DNA from: Budorcas taxicolor
Lineage: Eukaryota > Chordata > Mammalia > Artiodactyla > Bovidae
DNA length: 64,000 nucleotides
Assembly (NCBI RefSeq): GCF_023091745.1
Contig: NC_068910.1
Span: forward strand, 41,899,272-41,963,271
Direction of reading: 5' to 3'
The notes under the pieces were generated by a model that saw nothing but the letters and a program-made list of their open reading frames with translations, was not told the DNA's origin and ran no database searches. The position numbers were made by a program, and so were the translations under genes. Positions 10,340 to 23,413 of the stretch are shown here, in pieces (within the stretch, counting starts at the first letter, position 1; every line of letters begins with the position of its first letter).

Positions 10340-12495
10340 AAAAAAAGAAGAAAGAAAAGAAACTGCTCTGGGAAGAGAGCTGGGTCTTGTGTGAGATAGC
10401 ATGTACTATGGATGTTGTAGGGTTCTCAGTGGGTCTTTGAGGGTGTATGCTGCCGAAGGAATTACAGAATGAGTTGCATCACAGATGTTCTTGATTGCAT
10501 CAGAACTGAGATGCGTGTTACAGTTCTACATGATACACCGAGTCTCAGCTTGGCCTCCTAGGAGCACGGGTGCACGTTTATTCGGGAGTATCAACACCCA
10601 CCAGCAGAAGGAAGGAGGAGCGGGTCAAGGGAGACGTGGTGCTGTGATGCAGACTCAACAGGGTTGCAGCTGAAGGAGAAGGGGGGAGCCTTAGGCAGCA
10701 GGGGTCTCCTCAGACAAGGCAGTTCCCACAGAGGGCCACCAGCTGAGAGCGGAATCCCCAGCATCTGGGGGAATAAATCCAGATTCCCGCTGTTCCTGAA
10801 AGGGGATCCCGCTACAGGACAGCGTGACATCCCTAACACCCTGCCCCCACCCCCAGCTCTTGTATCTGTTGTTCATACTTGTACAAGTTGCGCAGGACTC
10901 GTTGTTCACAGTGTTTGTCAGATGACTGGTGAATAACTATGCAGTCACTTCGATACATTGTGGTATACCGATTTCAAAATTTAAATTTTATTCAAGTCTT
11001 AACTTTCCTTAATTCATGTCATAAAATTGGGAATATAGGTTTTATTTTCCTTACCTGTTGTTAGCTGGAGAAAGTAGGCACTTTCTGAGGTTCAAGGGTA
11101 AAGACTGCAATACATTGTCACAAATGTCTTTACAAATGGCCTTGCCCGAATTCCACAGCTATGAAGTGGAAGAGCAAAAATGAGATTCGGGTTTCTGGAT
11201 ACCTAGTCCAGTGACCTCATCTCTACACCCTTAATGTCTTTCTTAGTCCTAATAGTGACACAGAGAGCATCACATTTCTGACCACAAGGGAAGCTTGTCC
11301 TGAAACATCACTGCTGGGTATTAGCTCCACACTGAAGCTTTCTGGTGGGACAAGTGGAATAGCCTGCCCTGTAACACCCTGTAAGCCAAGCCTCCCAGAG
11401 TCCAGGAAGATGTAGAGCTGCTCAGTTCCTTATGGTTACAGCTATTTTCCAAGTCTGAGCAGAGTCTCCTCTCCCCTGGCCAGCTAACCCCCCCAGCTCC
11501 TTGACGGGCAGAGGGGTTTGCATATGAAGCCACCCCAAGGCTGTCTCTCTCTCATGGTCACTGGAGAATGAACCCCCTTTGGTCCTCGTCCTTGACTTGG
11601 ATCACCTTCCACAGGGTGCTAGTTCTGGGCCTCATCCTCTAGTCTGTGTAGTCCGCGTTTTACATCTGTTCTAAACATCCATAAAAGGATTAGACCTTTC
11701 CCACTGCAAGGATCGCTCTCCTTTCAGCCTGTCTCTTTATGGGTATTATGCGCAAAGAATCTCTTCCTGGAGAGGAATCGCCAAGTGTCCTTTATCCCAT
11801 GTTCTGTATAAGCTAAACAGCTAGAAGGTGGATGGAGGGAGACAGAGTACTGTCTCCCCACACAAAGGAAAGGACACCGGGGTAGTCAGTGTTTACTGGC
11901 AAATCACAGAATTTCATGTACCTTCCCAATGAGGCTTAATCCCCCTCTCCTCCCCTATACCTAGTGTCTTTGGTCTACCCTTGACTTTCTCCAGTCAGTC
12001 ATCATTTCATAAACACTTTGATAGAACCATCAGACACTGCAACCTGTTCATGCTTCAGACAATATCTGCATTCCATTTACGTATTACTTATTTTTGTCCT
12101 TTTTTTTCTGCCTGCTCAAGCCCACTTTTATTATTGGGGCATCTGCCTTGGTGTAAGTCTGTGTACCTTTGGGGAAAAGATAGCAACACTGATTCCTCTT
12201 GTCAAGCAGCTGGATTTGGCAAGGAAATTGGACACAGTTTCAATTGTGTGCAGAGGGTGTTTGCTCATTATTCTTAGTAGGGAATATAGACTTAAATAGA
12301 AAACATACTTACACAAATATGCAATCTGTGGTCAAGAAAGGGAATTTTCTGTCAGTTCCCTTTAGAAATACTTAGAGCTGTTTGTTTTTCTAAGCATTGG
12401 CAATTAAAGCCTCGGAGAATGAAAAATTAAACAGTTCTGTGATTTACTCTTTTATTAGCTAGGCTTTTAGTTGAATGTGAAAATCAGTGTAGTAA
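10340..12495. other. Intronic sequence with one MIR-like fragment
   Basis: Most of this stretch shows nothing recognisable. A diverged antisense MIR-like segment sits at about 11138-11236 (CTTGCCCGAATTCCACAGC, GTGGAAGAGCAAAAATGAG). The overlapping frames on both strands around 10591-10936 and 11981-12316 lack any family signature. Confidence 0.55.
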
Positions 12496-12499
12496 AATA

Positions 12500-12600
12500 A
12501 GCTGTAGAATCAAAAGGATTCAACTTACATCTTAGCTTTGTTCCTGATTACTGTGACCCTGCACAAGTCATGTTAGCGCTCAGGATTTCAACTTAACATT
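12500..12600 (+). repeat. MIR SINE fragment
   Basis: Diverged MIR core: CTTAGCTTTGTTCCTGATTA, CTGTGACCCTGCACAAGTCA, then CAGGATTTCAACTTAAC, equivalent to the 'gtgaccttgggcaagt...' block. Confidence 0.6.
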
Positions 12601-13149
12601 CTCTGAATGCACTCACTCTAAGAACCAACTTCTACTCAAAATGTGTTTATGGCTCAGAAAGAGAGTTTTACTCATTGGGATGCTTCTATTTGTACCTCAC
12701 TTTAAAATTACTTTCTGGACTGTTACCCTTATTAGTTAAAATAATATTTTTGAGGTCATTTGTTACAGGTCTGTCCCTGCCATCATAACCTTAAATTCCT
12801 GTAGGAGAGAAACTGTTGAGATAAATGAATCCATGATTATGTTGATGATCACTGATTGTAACATGCACTATGAATAATAGTAATAATAAAACAGGCTGCT
12901 ATGTGGGAGAATCATGGAAGGAGAAAATTCAAGTTGGTGGAGCAGTGGTGTAGCCATAGAAAGTCTGTTCAAGAAAATACATGAAGTTAACCTCAAAGAT
13001 GGGACAGGAGTCATTTGGATGAAGAACTCAGGCAAAATACCATTATGGGCAGACAGACTGGTATGTATGGTGTGTGCTAAGTCCCTTTGTTGGAAATAAG
13101 CTTGAAGCACCCAAGAAGCCAGCACAGATAAATCTTAGTCAAGAGACTA

Positions 13150-13350
13150 ACCGAGAGGCTAGAATTGCAGCTGGTCCAGAGACTATAGGGCAATGGGAAA
13201 TCTTTGAAAGACAGTTTAGAGGGGACCAGGTGGTCTGATTTTCAGTTTTTATAGAGATCATCTTGGTTACTCTGAAGAGTACAGCTTAGAGGGAGGCAAG
13301 AAATGGAAGAAATGAAACCAGTTGGGACGCTACGATAGCACCCTAGGAAC
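13150..13350 (+). repeat. L2 LINE 3' fragment
   Basis: It resembles the L2 3' region: GGGAAATCTTTGAAAGACAG, GGTCTGATTTTCAGTTTTTA, GATCATCTTGGTTACTCTG, GGAGGCAAGAAATGGAAGAA, CCAGTTGGGACGCTA. Ancient and non-coding. Confidence 0.65.
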
Positions 13351-13724
13351 AGTGTCCAATGCATCACTTATCTTCACCATCACCATCATCTCCATCAACG
13401 ATGAACAGCTACCACCTGAAAACTTACAAATAGAACCCTCTGTTCTCCGTGCTTAAGTGTGTTAACTGGTTAATCATACTTAAGACAAAGGTTGGGGCAG
13501 TGGGAAGAGAATAGATTCCATAAGTATTTTACAGATAATACTAGCTAAAGAGTAATAGACTACGTATAAAGGGAAATTGTGAAGGAACAGCAGGTTTTTG
13601 ACAATGACCCTTAAAAGTTCCAATTTGTGCAACCAAGTAGATGGAAGTCACAATCCTGAGATCAAGAATATTAGTACTATCTATGTACATATTTATATAT
13701 CTCTATCTACCTACCTATATACAT

Positions 13725-14180
13725 ATATCCACAACAAGGGAATACTACTCAGCTATAAAAGAGAGTGAAATAATGTCACTTACAGCAACATGGATGTACC
13801 TAGAGATTATCAGACTAAGCAAAATAAGGCAGAAAAAGACAAATACCAGATGGTATCACTTACATGTGGAATCTAAAAGACAACACAAATGAGCTTATCT
13901 GCAAAACAGAAACAGGCTCACAGACAGAGAGAGCAGGCTTGTGGTTACCAAGGGAGAGGAAGAATGGGGAAGGGATGGACTGGGAGTTTGGGATTAGCAG
14001 ATGTAAACTACTCCATGTAGAATGGATAAACAGCAAGGTTCTACTGCTGAGCACGGGGAACTACATTCAGTATCCTGCAATGAACCATAATGGAAAAGAA
14101 CATAAAGAATCCCTTTGTTGTATAGCAGAAAATTGTACAACACTGTAAATCAATGACACTTCAGTAAACTTAAAAAAGGG
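13725..14180 (+). mobile_element. L1 3'-end fragment
   Basis: Clear L1 3' sequence: GGAATACTACTCAGCTATAA, AGCAACATGGATGTACCTAG, CACTTACATGTGGAATCTAA, GGCTTGTGGTTACCAAGGG, and the end AATTGTACAACACTGTAAAT, then AACTTAAAAAAGG. The overlapping short frames are LINE remnants. Confidence 0.92.
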
Positions 14181-15945
14181 TATAAGCACAAAGCCAGGTT
14201 TTGCAAGAAAATCTCCATTTTCAACATGGTTGGAGATGATGATCTGATTGTGGCAGCAGCCCTATGAAGTTGATGGAGGTGATAAGCCTTGCATTAAAGA
14301 TGATAAATATGTACCTGCACATAACCTGAGAATAACCTTTATAGAAACTTCTTCAGGACAGGCTGCTCTGTGGACCTGGACTCTATGTAGATAGTACTCC
14401 CATGCCATGAAGACCTTTCATGCTTTATCTTTCTCCCATAAACAATGTATGGTGATTTCATAAGTCAAGATGGAATAGAAAATTTGCCATTAAACTTATT
14501 TTTTAAGACTCATTCATGCATTTTTCTTAGTTTATATCAAAGTTTGACATGGTTTCAAGAGTCAGATGAAACAACAGACTTCTTTTTTTCATAAGTTGTA
14601 ATGGCTCTATACATGAGCCTGGGCATTTTCTGTTGAGAGAATCTACTTGCATGCTTGTCATTTAACCATTTTGTGGATCTCTTCAGCACTTTCTAGAGAA
14701 AGTAGGCTTATTTTCTTAAGAAGGGAAGGTTGAGAATTCCAAGTAGGAATAAATGCAGGGTAGAAGCTTGGAAAGAAACTCTTAACCATAGATGTAAATG
14801 ATGGTGAAGGATTAGCTTTGGGTGATTGGGATTAGGTTAGGATATGAGCTCATGAAGGTTGGAGGAAATGAAGCTGGCATACATTTCTGGGGCCTTGCAC
14901 TGCTGAAGAGTGGCAGGATTGAACTGTGCTGATATCAACTGAAAGCCTTTGCAAATATTTTTAGTCAGGTCACCCTTGCTTGGAAAAGGGAGAACACATT
15001 TATTTTTTTGAGAGCTCAAACCTGCTCTGCGTTTGTATAGTGTTGGTGTGATTTAGGATGATACTAACTTGGGGTTTGCATAAAAGGAGGTAGAATATTA
15101 AGAAAATGAGTCCTTGATTTTTCCCTTTTCTTTCTTCCCAGCCCAGTCCATCCACATGTTCTTTTATTATTTCCTCTCAATGTAGCTCTCATTTGTCCCC
15201 TTTAGCCCCCCTGATCACTATTATCCTAATCTGAGCCATTCTGCTTTCTAAAGGTGAATTTTTAAAGTGATACTTATTGATGATTCAGAAAAGCTCCAGG
15301 AGAGATCTGAATTGAACAAACAAAATGCATATACATTAGTAGTTAGGTCAAAGTCAGCGTTTTTTGGTCAAAAAAAAAAAAAAAGCAAAACTCAATGCCT
15401 GAACACTTCACTGGGTTGTCATGGCAACCATTTCTTTTTTTTTTTTTTTCCTATTGTGAGGAGACAATTGGGTGCTGACCTAAGCGTTAGCATATGCTTT
15501 TTAAAAGAAAAGCTCCTATCCTTCCAGAAGGGCAGGGTTGTTGATTTTTAGTGTTGCTTCAGGCTCTAAAAGGGTCACTTGATAGTTACACTTTCTTGTC
15601 TAGTGAACACATGATGGCGGGGGTAAAGAGGTTAAGTACCAGCACTCCAGGACAACACAGTCCATCCTTCCCCTTGGCCAAATGAGAAGAACCCCTTTTA
15701 CAGGGAATCCACAGGAACATTGCACCTTTACTTCTTTCTTTCAGGTACCCTTCTGAGTCTGTTCTCTGGGATATCCCAGGGACAAAGCCAAAGACCACAA
15801 ATATAACCTCTAATCTTTGTGTCCCCCATATTTCCTTCCTTGCCAGTATCAATGATGCCCCTTGAATTTGCCACCCACAGTGCTAGGTACTGGGGATTCT
15901 ACAGTGAGCTAAGCAGATGCTTCCTGGTGGCAGAAATAGATGCTA
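14181..15945. other. Unique-looking intronic sequence
   Basis: No gene or well-defined repeat. Homopolymer runs occur at 15370-15383 (A) and about 15436-15449 (T). Confidence 0.55.
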
Positions 15946-15946
15946 A

Positions 15947-15948
<2 letters not shown>

Positions 15949-15982
<34 letters not shown>
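15949..15982. repeat. (CA)n microsatellite
   Basis: About 17 uninterrupted CA units. Potentially polymorphic. Confidence 0.97.
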
Positions 15983-15986
<4 letters not shown>

Positions 15987-16181
15987 TTTAGATATGAATT
16001 ACTGAGATGGATTTGGGAGCCTGTAACAGGATGGAAAGACCTAGTCTTGGCTAGAGGAGTCTTGGATGAGGAGGTGATGCTGGAGTGGTGGGCTGAAGAA
16101 TGAACAGATGAGGGAGGCAGTGTGGCAAACACTGCCGGGAAACGGATCCATACAAGCAGAGGTCCTGTGGCAGGAGAGGGC

Positions 16182-16388
16182 CTCCCTGTTGACTCAGTGG
16201 TGAAGAATCTTCCTTCAGGGGAAGAGACCTGGGTTCAATTCCTGGGTCAGGACCATGCTCTAGAGAAGGAAATGGCAACCCACTCTAGTATCTTTGCCTG
16301 GGAAATCCCATGGACAGATGAGCCTGGTGGGCTCCAGTCCATGGGGTGGCAGAGTCAGACATGACCGAGCCACAGACGCTCACACACT
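16182..16388 (+). mobile_element. Bov-tA SINE
   Basis: The head CCTCCCTGTTGACTCAGTGG, the B-box-like GGGTTCAATTCCTGG, CACTCTAGTATCTTTGCCTG, GAGCCTGGTGGGCTCCAGTC and the tail AGAGTCAGACATGACCGAGC are all present. Moderately diverged. Confidence 0.92.
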
Positions 16389-16989
16389 CTGGCAGGGGAG
16401 AGCAGGGCAGATTCAGGGAAGTGAAAGAGGCCAGTGTGGCTGGGGGCATACGATGAACTGTGACATGGAGATGAGTGAGTGGCTTTGATTTAGGCTTGGG
16501 TTTGTCAAATGAGTGACCATCTCATCCATCAACCATATATGCACCTTGTTCCCTGTACCAGACATGAGGGTGCCAACATAAATTAAAACATGGCCCCTGC
16601 CTTGAATTGCTCACTTCTCAATGCTCTCTCCCTCCCTGACATGCACAAAGCATTCTGGTTCTGTTCCTAGTGTAGGGGACAATTTATCTCTGTGTTTTAT
16701 ATCTTCTGCTTGTTAGCTTTGAATGCTTTGACTGGATCAGAGGAGTGCCTCTAGTTACAGGACTGGGGAAGACAGGAAGCCAGTGCAATTGCTAGAGGAA
16801 AAATTATCTGGAAAGACGGGAAGAAATGCAGCTGTTTGGAAGCAAACAGCCTCTGGATGTGGTTACACCATCCAGCGCACATAAACTGTACCAGGGAGGC
16901 ACTTAGACCATGGGGTCAGGGTTTAAGAGGTAGGACCCCTTATAAGTCATCTCCTCTGCCACAGCTCTGGAAAGTGAGCCTGTCATGAC

Positions 16990-17115
16990 CTCATGGGGCA
17001 TCACTATCCACGCTTGCAAATGTTAGTGAGCTACTTGAGAACCCGCAGTAGTTAGTAAGCGGCAGATCCCACCTCCAGACCCAAAACTTTCGACTCCAGT
17101 GTGACTGCACTTGCC
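16990..17115 (-). repeat. MIR-like SINE fragment
   Basis: Weak antisense MIR similarity: AGTTAGTAAGCGGCAGATCC, CACCTCCAGACCCAAAACTT, CGACTCCAGTGTGACTGCAC. Low confidence because of divergence. Confidence 0.45.
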
Positions 17116-17159
17116 ACATGTCTCACTGCTCTTGGCTGCACAGGATATATGTCCTAGAT

Positions 17160-17620
17160 TGAATTCACTCATCTGTCCAGCTGCTATGAACTCAGTACTT
17201 TTAAGTTCCAGGAACTCTGTAGAGTAGGTCAAAATACATGGTCTGTGCTATCATGAGGACAGTCTATTGAGGGGATACTTATTTATGAAATAGACACTCA
17301 AGTGAATAATCCTAATTTGTGATTGATGTGATGAAGGGCGATAGTATGTTCTGTGTGCAGGCAGAAGAGGAAGGGCATAGTTTCCATTTGAGGGTCAGAG
17401 AAGCCCTCCTCAAGGAAGTGAGACTGAGACCCAAGAGGCAGATAGGAGGGAGCCAGGAAAAGATGAGAGGGAACAGCAAGTGAAAAAGTCTTGCAGATGG
17501 ACAGTGCACTGCATATGTGAAGCACTTAGATAAGATGAGAGAAGGTGCAAGGAGGACCCTGCAGAGTTCCTGGGGCCATGTGAAGGACCGTCTCTTCATC
17601 CAAAGTGCCATGGGAGGTTG
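17160..17620 (+). repeat. L2 LINE 3' fragment
   Basis: It follows the L2 3' pattern: GTCAGAGAAGCCCTCCTCAA, GGAAGTGAGACTGAGACCCA, GGAGCCAGGAAAAGATGAGA, GGGAACAGCAAGTGAAAAAG. Ancient and non-coding. Confidence 0.7.
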
Positions 17621-17649
17621 AGTTAATGCAGTAAGACAGCTGGAGCCCC

Positions 17650-20000
17650 CAACACTATAGGTCTGCTAAGAAGTGTGGCAGGTTCAGAGGGCAGATTCAG
17701 GAGGTAGAGATGAGGCAAGACTCTAGGCCCTCGGGAATGAGTGGGTAAGAAACTGTACTTTTGAGATCCACGATCCAGGACCTCAGAAACAACAGGAAAG
17801 GAACATGGATCTGGTGACAGTAAGATCAAAGCATGAGCCAGTCGGCCTCTCCTCTTCTGCCCTGCTCACTCCCTTTGTTCTGTTTCTTCCTGAAGGATGA
17901 GTGTTACTTGTCTGCCCCCATCTCAGAGCCCTCACCATTCCAGTAAAGGGCACAGGCTGGGCAACTTTTTATCTACAATTTTCTGAGCAGCTGGATTGTA
18001 GTTATTTTCTCCAGTTGGATTTAAACTAAACCTCAGCTGAGGTCCTCGCTGAGGGGTTCAGAGCACAAGTTACCCCTGGGTGGGCAATTCTGGCCCTGAG
18101 GTCTAGCTGTTAGCCACTCTGCCCATCAGCCATGGCCACCGTTGGCTGAGTGGGTCCCACAGCACACAGTGGGTCCACTGAGTCAGGAGAGAAGTTGAGG
18201 AGCCTGTGCCTGTCCACACCCACAGTGCTGCACCAGGGACAGTGGAAAAGCAGGGAAGCAAAAATGAAAATAAAAAACTATGAGCTAATGCAAGGGGAAG
18301 GGCGAATCCGAAGGGAAGGAAGGGAGCTGCCACAGGTCAGCAGTAAGATGGGGAAGGCACAGTCCAGAGCAGACAGAGGAAGACAGACAAAACTAACAGC
18401 CAGAACTAAGAGGAGGAAAGACAGCTGCTGCATGATGGTCAAAACCTGCCAAAGTTCACCAGAAAGTCATTGCCAGTGTCTCTGAAAACAGAGAAGACTC
18501 CCCTTTTTATAAGGAGCTGACACTGTCTTCTTGTCAGTGACACTCCAGTCCAGTCTCAATGAACACTTCACAAGCCCAATTTAAAACACGTGAACTATTC
18601 CCAAGAGATGCTAAAACTCTCTCTTTCAGCCATTAACTCAGCATCAGTATTTTCACTGGATTCCTGTCTTTTTTATGTTCACAAGAACCCAAAAGATGAC
18701 TTTAAAAGTTGGCAAGATGAGACAGCTTTGCACTTCTATAAGTGGAATATTTCAAATGACAGCTTTAGAAGTAGAATATATTAAGTTCAGATGTTTCTTT
18801 TTAATGCTCTGGTTTACTTGCAGAGTGATACAGAACATCATCGTATGTTACCTAATGTGTTCCCCAGTGAGGTACATGTCAGTATTTTCACATTATAAGA
18901 CAGGACCTGACACTGCCTCCTACAAAATGCTGCTAGGTTCAGTCTTGAAGAATACGGCCGAGGATTCCTGGAGAGCCAGGAAATCTGGCAGAAATGTGTC
19001 TGCAGGCTGACAGCGGGGTGGGGGAGGGTGAAGGGGTTCACCTTTGTATGTTAAATCACAACAAGGCGGGGACCTAACATTTGTGGGACTCTTGAACCAG
19101 CAGGAATGGTAAATAACCTTCTAGATAATACAACAGAACAGACAGTGCCAGTGTTGGCTATATAAAAGAAACTCCTGCCTTGTAGACAGAGGAGGGAAAA
19201 AGCTTGAAATCAAAATTGAGGGATTGCAGGGCTGGTGAGGGGGGAAAAATCCCGTGTATCAGTGTGTAGGCTGTGCTCATAGGTGCCCAGCAAAATCAGA
19301 AGCGACTGCCTGGAAGAATTAGCTATGAGGACGGCCTACAGCTCGTTAGGATGGCATGGGGAGTGAAACCCCGAACTTCCCAAGGATGTGGTCAACTGGA
19401 ATAACAGCATCTCTCTGATGATGTGCCACAGGAATAGACAAAGCATCAGGCTTTTGATCAGGAGAGCAAAAAACTGAGATGTAGGTGATTTCAAGCATGA
19501 CATAATCACTTATTTCATGCTCCAGAGACTGATTTGCATTCACCTGGAGTGTGTGTCCTTATGTCCCTCCAAAGAAATAATGTGATTGTGTGTCGACTTA
19601 ACATCATGTCTGCCTGGAGATACTAAATGAGAAAAACAAAACAGTCAAACGAGGTCTTGTCTAGTAATCATCCAGTCGCTTCCATTACTTATAATGTCAC
19701 GCCATACACCTGTCCACAGAGTGTGTCCCAAAATATCTGGAATGTGTGTCTGTATTCTTTTATAAATATTGTCTGTCAACTCTTTACAAATTGCCTATTC
19801 AAAGATAACAGGTTTGAATGGAACAGCGTGAAAATTATCTGCCAAAGATGGGGCTGTGTACTCTAATAAAGACTCTTTCATTTTTTTGTGCATGCCACCA
19901 GGCAGTATACTATCTTTTAATATTTCAGATGGTCAGAAGGTCTCTATGGTAGTGGTAGAATGAGAGTTTTTATATCAGACACTCTGGTAACAAATTTCTT
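17650..20000. other. Unique-looking intronic sequence
   Basis: No recognised gene, RNA or repeat. The 111-codon frames at 18150-18485 and 18675-19010 are opposed by other frames and have no detectable domain. Confidence 0.5.
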
Positions 20001-20009
20001 GGGTTTGAA

Positions 20010-20140
20010 TTTTGACTGACTTGTCAGAGGTAAAGTAGTTTGCCCACAGTCACCAACCAATAATCCAAGGCTGAGTTGGAAATCACTTCTAACAAGAAAG
20101 ATCTTGTTTTCCCATTACACCATCCCTCCAGAAGATGCAA
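20010..20140 (-). repeat. MIR-like fragment
   Basis: Diverged: TCAGAGGTAAAGTAGTTTGC, CCACAGTCACCAACCAATAA, then GGCTGAGTTGGAAATC. Consistent with antisense MIR. Confidence 0.5.
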
Positions 20141-20794
20141 GTATCTTTCCTCATCATTATACTGAATCCTTTTATCATCATGCATTATTTCATTACTGTG
20201 TAAAAGCCTTCAGCATGTTGACCCTCTGGACAACTAGGAAGTCTTACTGAAAACACCCTGTCTCATTTCCAGCCATGTGTCATTATTATTTCTCACAAAT
20301 ATGGTGACTCTGATTAGGAACCAAGGGGTCCAGGTGGCAAGGATCAAAAAGACTGGTCTTAACTGCTAAGAACTTGCATTTCAGTTTAGACACATGGGTG
20401 TTCCAGACATTTGTCAGGTAATAACGTATGCTTTATCTCTACTCTGCCTACTTCAGACAGTTTTCATTTTTGTTGTACAGACTTTGGGATGTCATGAAAA
20501 GACTCTATGAAAGCCTCCTTGTCCCAAATTTCAGTGGTCACCTGGGAATGCAGTTAATTGGTTATTTCTCATAATAGTCAATGACAGGATAGGGGTTTGA
20601 ACAGACTTTCAAACAAAATAGAAGCAAACTTAATGAGATGTTTTTCCCTTACATAGGTTGTCATTCAGTGGATTCCGTAAGAAAGATGATCATTTCAAAG
20701 TGCAGTAATACTAAAATGATATGAAAGAGAACAACATAAAAAACAAGTCATTTTATGTTATAGCTAATAAATCAATCTCCGATACTGACAGCCG

Positions 20795-20905
20795 TGGCTG
20801 AGTGGTTCCTACATGCTAGGCAGCCTCCAATTCGATCCCAACAACCTTACAAGATAACTAGCATTACGGCCTCAACTCTAGAAATACAGAGCTAAAGACC
20901 CACAC
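20795..20905 (-). repeat. MIR-like fragment
   Basis: GTTCCTACATGCTAGGCAGC, CCCAACAACCTTACAAGATA and ACTAGCATTACGG resemble an antisense MIR 3' half. A short (ACG)n run follows at 20919-20932. Confidence 0.55.
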
Positions 20906-21599
20906 ATAATAGCAGAACAACGACGACGACGATGATAATTGACAGACTATAGACAATCGCTTTCCTTAGGACAGTCCTCCATGAATGCCAAGGCTATTTC
21001 TAATATCCAATACTTGCTTCAAGTGTAGAACTTATTGTGCAACCAGAATTTAGTTAAGTGCAGGCAGTGAGTTTATTATCCAATCAGCTCTGCTATAATG
21101 TGATGTATGCATTCTTAGAAGTCACCATGCTATGCAAAATTGCACAATGAAAGTACTAGATTTATGGGGGAAATTGGGTTATAGGGACACTTTAAGTACA
21201 AGGAGACTTTGGAGTGAACATCAAATGCAAAACAGGGTATCAGAGGTGAAATAGGAGAGTGAAGGACATGGCCAGGGGACAAGCAGGCAGGGCCAAGTAT
21301 ACACTGTGAGAAAAGGACTGATGAGCAGTGTCGACACCTTGCATGTTTGATTCTAGGCTGTGTTCCTTCTGCCACTAGAATGTGGTTCCCTGACTGCAGA
21401 AAGAATGCTCTGCCACTGTCACAGCGGTCTGTGTGGCTACTTGGTAGTGGCCTACCACTGTCCACCACTGTGGATACCTCTGTATCTATGGGTTTCACAT
21501 CCCTGGATTCAGCAAACTGCAGGTGAGAAATATTTGGGAAAAAAAATTTTTCCAGAAAGCTCCAAAAAGCAAACTTTGAATTTTCAGCATGTTGGCAAC

Positions 21600-21679
21600 T
21601 ATTTACATAGCATTTACATGGTATTTATGACAATTTACATAGCATTTACATGGTATTTATGACTATTTACATAGCATTT
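21600..21679 (+). repeat. 32-bp tandem repeat (about 2.5 copies) inside the Tigger element
   Basis: The unit TTTACATAGCATTTACATGG, then TATTTATGAC plus two bases, starts at 21602, 21634 and 21666 with near identity. The third copy is truncated where the SINE begins. Confidence 0.95.
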
Positions 21680-21886
21680 GGGCTTCCCAGGTGGCACAGT
21701 GGTAAAGAATCCACCTGTCAATGTGGGAGATGCAAGAGACACAGGTTCTTTCTCTGGGTCAGGAAGATCCCCTGGAGAAGAAAATGGCAACCCACTCCAG
21801 TATTCTTGCCTGGAAAACCCCATGGGCAGAGGAGCCTGGTGGGCTACAACCTACGGGGTTGCAAAGAGTCAGACATGACTGAGCAG
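21679..21886 (+). mobile_element. Bov-tA SINE
   Basis: Full structure: GGGCTTCCCAGGTGGCACAG head, GGTCAGGAAGATCCCCTGGA, CACTCCAGTATTCTTGCCTG, GGGTTGCAAAGAGTCAGACA tail. It is inserted into the MER2-like element at the end of the tandem repeat. Confidence 0.95.
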
Positions 21887-22699
21887 CAGGTATGGCATGG
21901 CACGTGGCATTTACACCGCATCAGGCATTATAATTAATCTAGAGGTGATTTAAAGTATATGAGGGCACATATATGTAAATACTGCATCATTTTATATAAG
22001 GGACTTGGGCATCCTCAGATTTTCGTATCCTCAGGGGGTCTTGGAATCAATCCCTCATGGATGCCGAGGGTGACTAATCTCACTGAAAATGCCAGTGGTA
22101 AGTGGATGATGCACCAACACTGGAAAAGACAAGTCTCTGTCACATAGCCTATCTGGAAAATATAGCTACCAGCGAATTTATAGCATGTGGTTGTTAAGGA
22201 CTTGTCCTGGAATCTCTCAAAACCATCTTAAATTAAACTGATTCTGAAACTTTGGCGGAAGAGTTGGCAACTTTCAAAGTTTGTTCAGGAGCAATCTAGA
22301 CTTTTTGAATTTCTTAGTATTTTAGCAGTCAATACTTACAGAAGGAGAACTCCAATAACCCTCAGTGCTACATCTATTTATAAAGCAACAATGACATCTC
22401 ATGGTGCTTTGCAGTCACATTTATTTGACAATGGACTTTTAGACCAAGATGAGAAAATGCACAGGGCAGATTTAGCTGGGCTTTGCCTGGCCCTGAATTC
22501 AGCACAAAGCTGTGTTGCTAATGGTATACTTGCTGGCACATGTCAATCAGACAGGACATGAATAGGCCTGGCTTTTTAAACCCTACATTCTAGTTAATTA
22601 CTAAGATGTACATTAAAAGTTTAAAATATATGACAGTGAATAATCACGAAGACGTATCTTAATGTCTACACACCAATATCCTGATATAAATATTCAGCA

Positions 22700-22865
22700 G
22701 AATATAAATATTAGCAGTTCACATTTCACGTATACATGTTTCCCAGGCATTGTACTAAGCATTTTCCATATATTAAATGAATTAGGTCATCAGAGTCAGC
22801 ATTTGAACCCTAAACTATTGTTATCTTCAGTTTGTAAATTAGGGAACTGAGAGCCAGAGGTTCTG
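22700..22865 (-). repeat. MIR SINE fragment
   Basis: CCAGGCATTGTACTAAGCAT, ATATTAAATGAATTAGGTCA, TAAATTAGGGAACTGAGAGC: antisense MIR order. Confidence 0.65.
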
Positions 22866-23413
22866 TTTATCAGACTTGAAGAAAGCTGCTTGGTAGAGTA
22901 ATGCACAAAACACCACCTGACTTGGAGCTCTTTGCCCACATTTTCCTTAGTTGTTCAGGCTGGATTACACATGGTGCTTGGGAGGAAAGCCACATTCAAC
23001 CAAGGAAAAGCAACTGGATTCTGGAAATGTATTGAAGTTGATAATAAAATTCAGGCTTAAGTATCCGAACACTGCAAGGCAGGGAGCATCCTTCCCACGA
23101 GCTCAGGCCATCAAGGAGGGACCATGGTGAGGCAATGAGCCTCAGACAGCCAGATGGGACAAAGGCAGTCTGGGATAGGGGGCAGGAGGAGGAGCTGCCC
23201 CAGTAAAGGTGTGTGTGCCAGACCTCTATGTGCTGGTAAGAGAGCCCAAAATCAACCACTAACACCTTTATATCTCTCAAGAAATTATAAGGAAGATAAA
23301 GCAAAATGGCATAAAATATCCAGAATCAAATGGGGTAATTCTACAGTCCGCATTGCTCATTTGACAATAAGCATTGGATACAACAGGAATAGCCTTGAGA
23401 CTAAAAAATAAAT

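Larger units (their letters stand above)
21455..22078 (+). mobile_element. MER2/Tigger-type DNA transposon, interrupted
   Basis: The left part has CTGTGGATACCTCTGTATCT, CTGGATTCAGCAAACTGCAG, GAATTTTCAGCATGTTGGCA. The right part has TAATCTAGAGGTGATTTAAA, CATTTTATATAAGGGACTTG and CTCATGGATGCCGAGGGTGA. Both match the ends of MER2-like nonautonomous Tigger elements. It contains a local tandem expansion and a SINE insertion. Confidence 0.8.

Noticed and set aside
20905..20945. ACGACGACG run as a CRISPR or functional repeat
   Set aside because: Only a few short trinucleotide units with no spacers.
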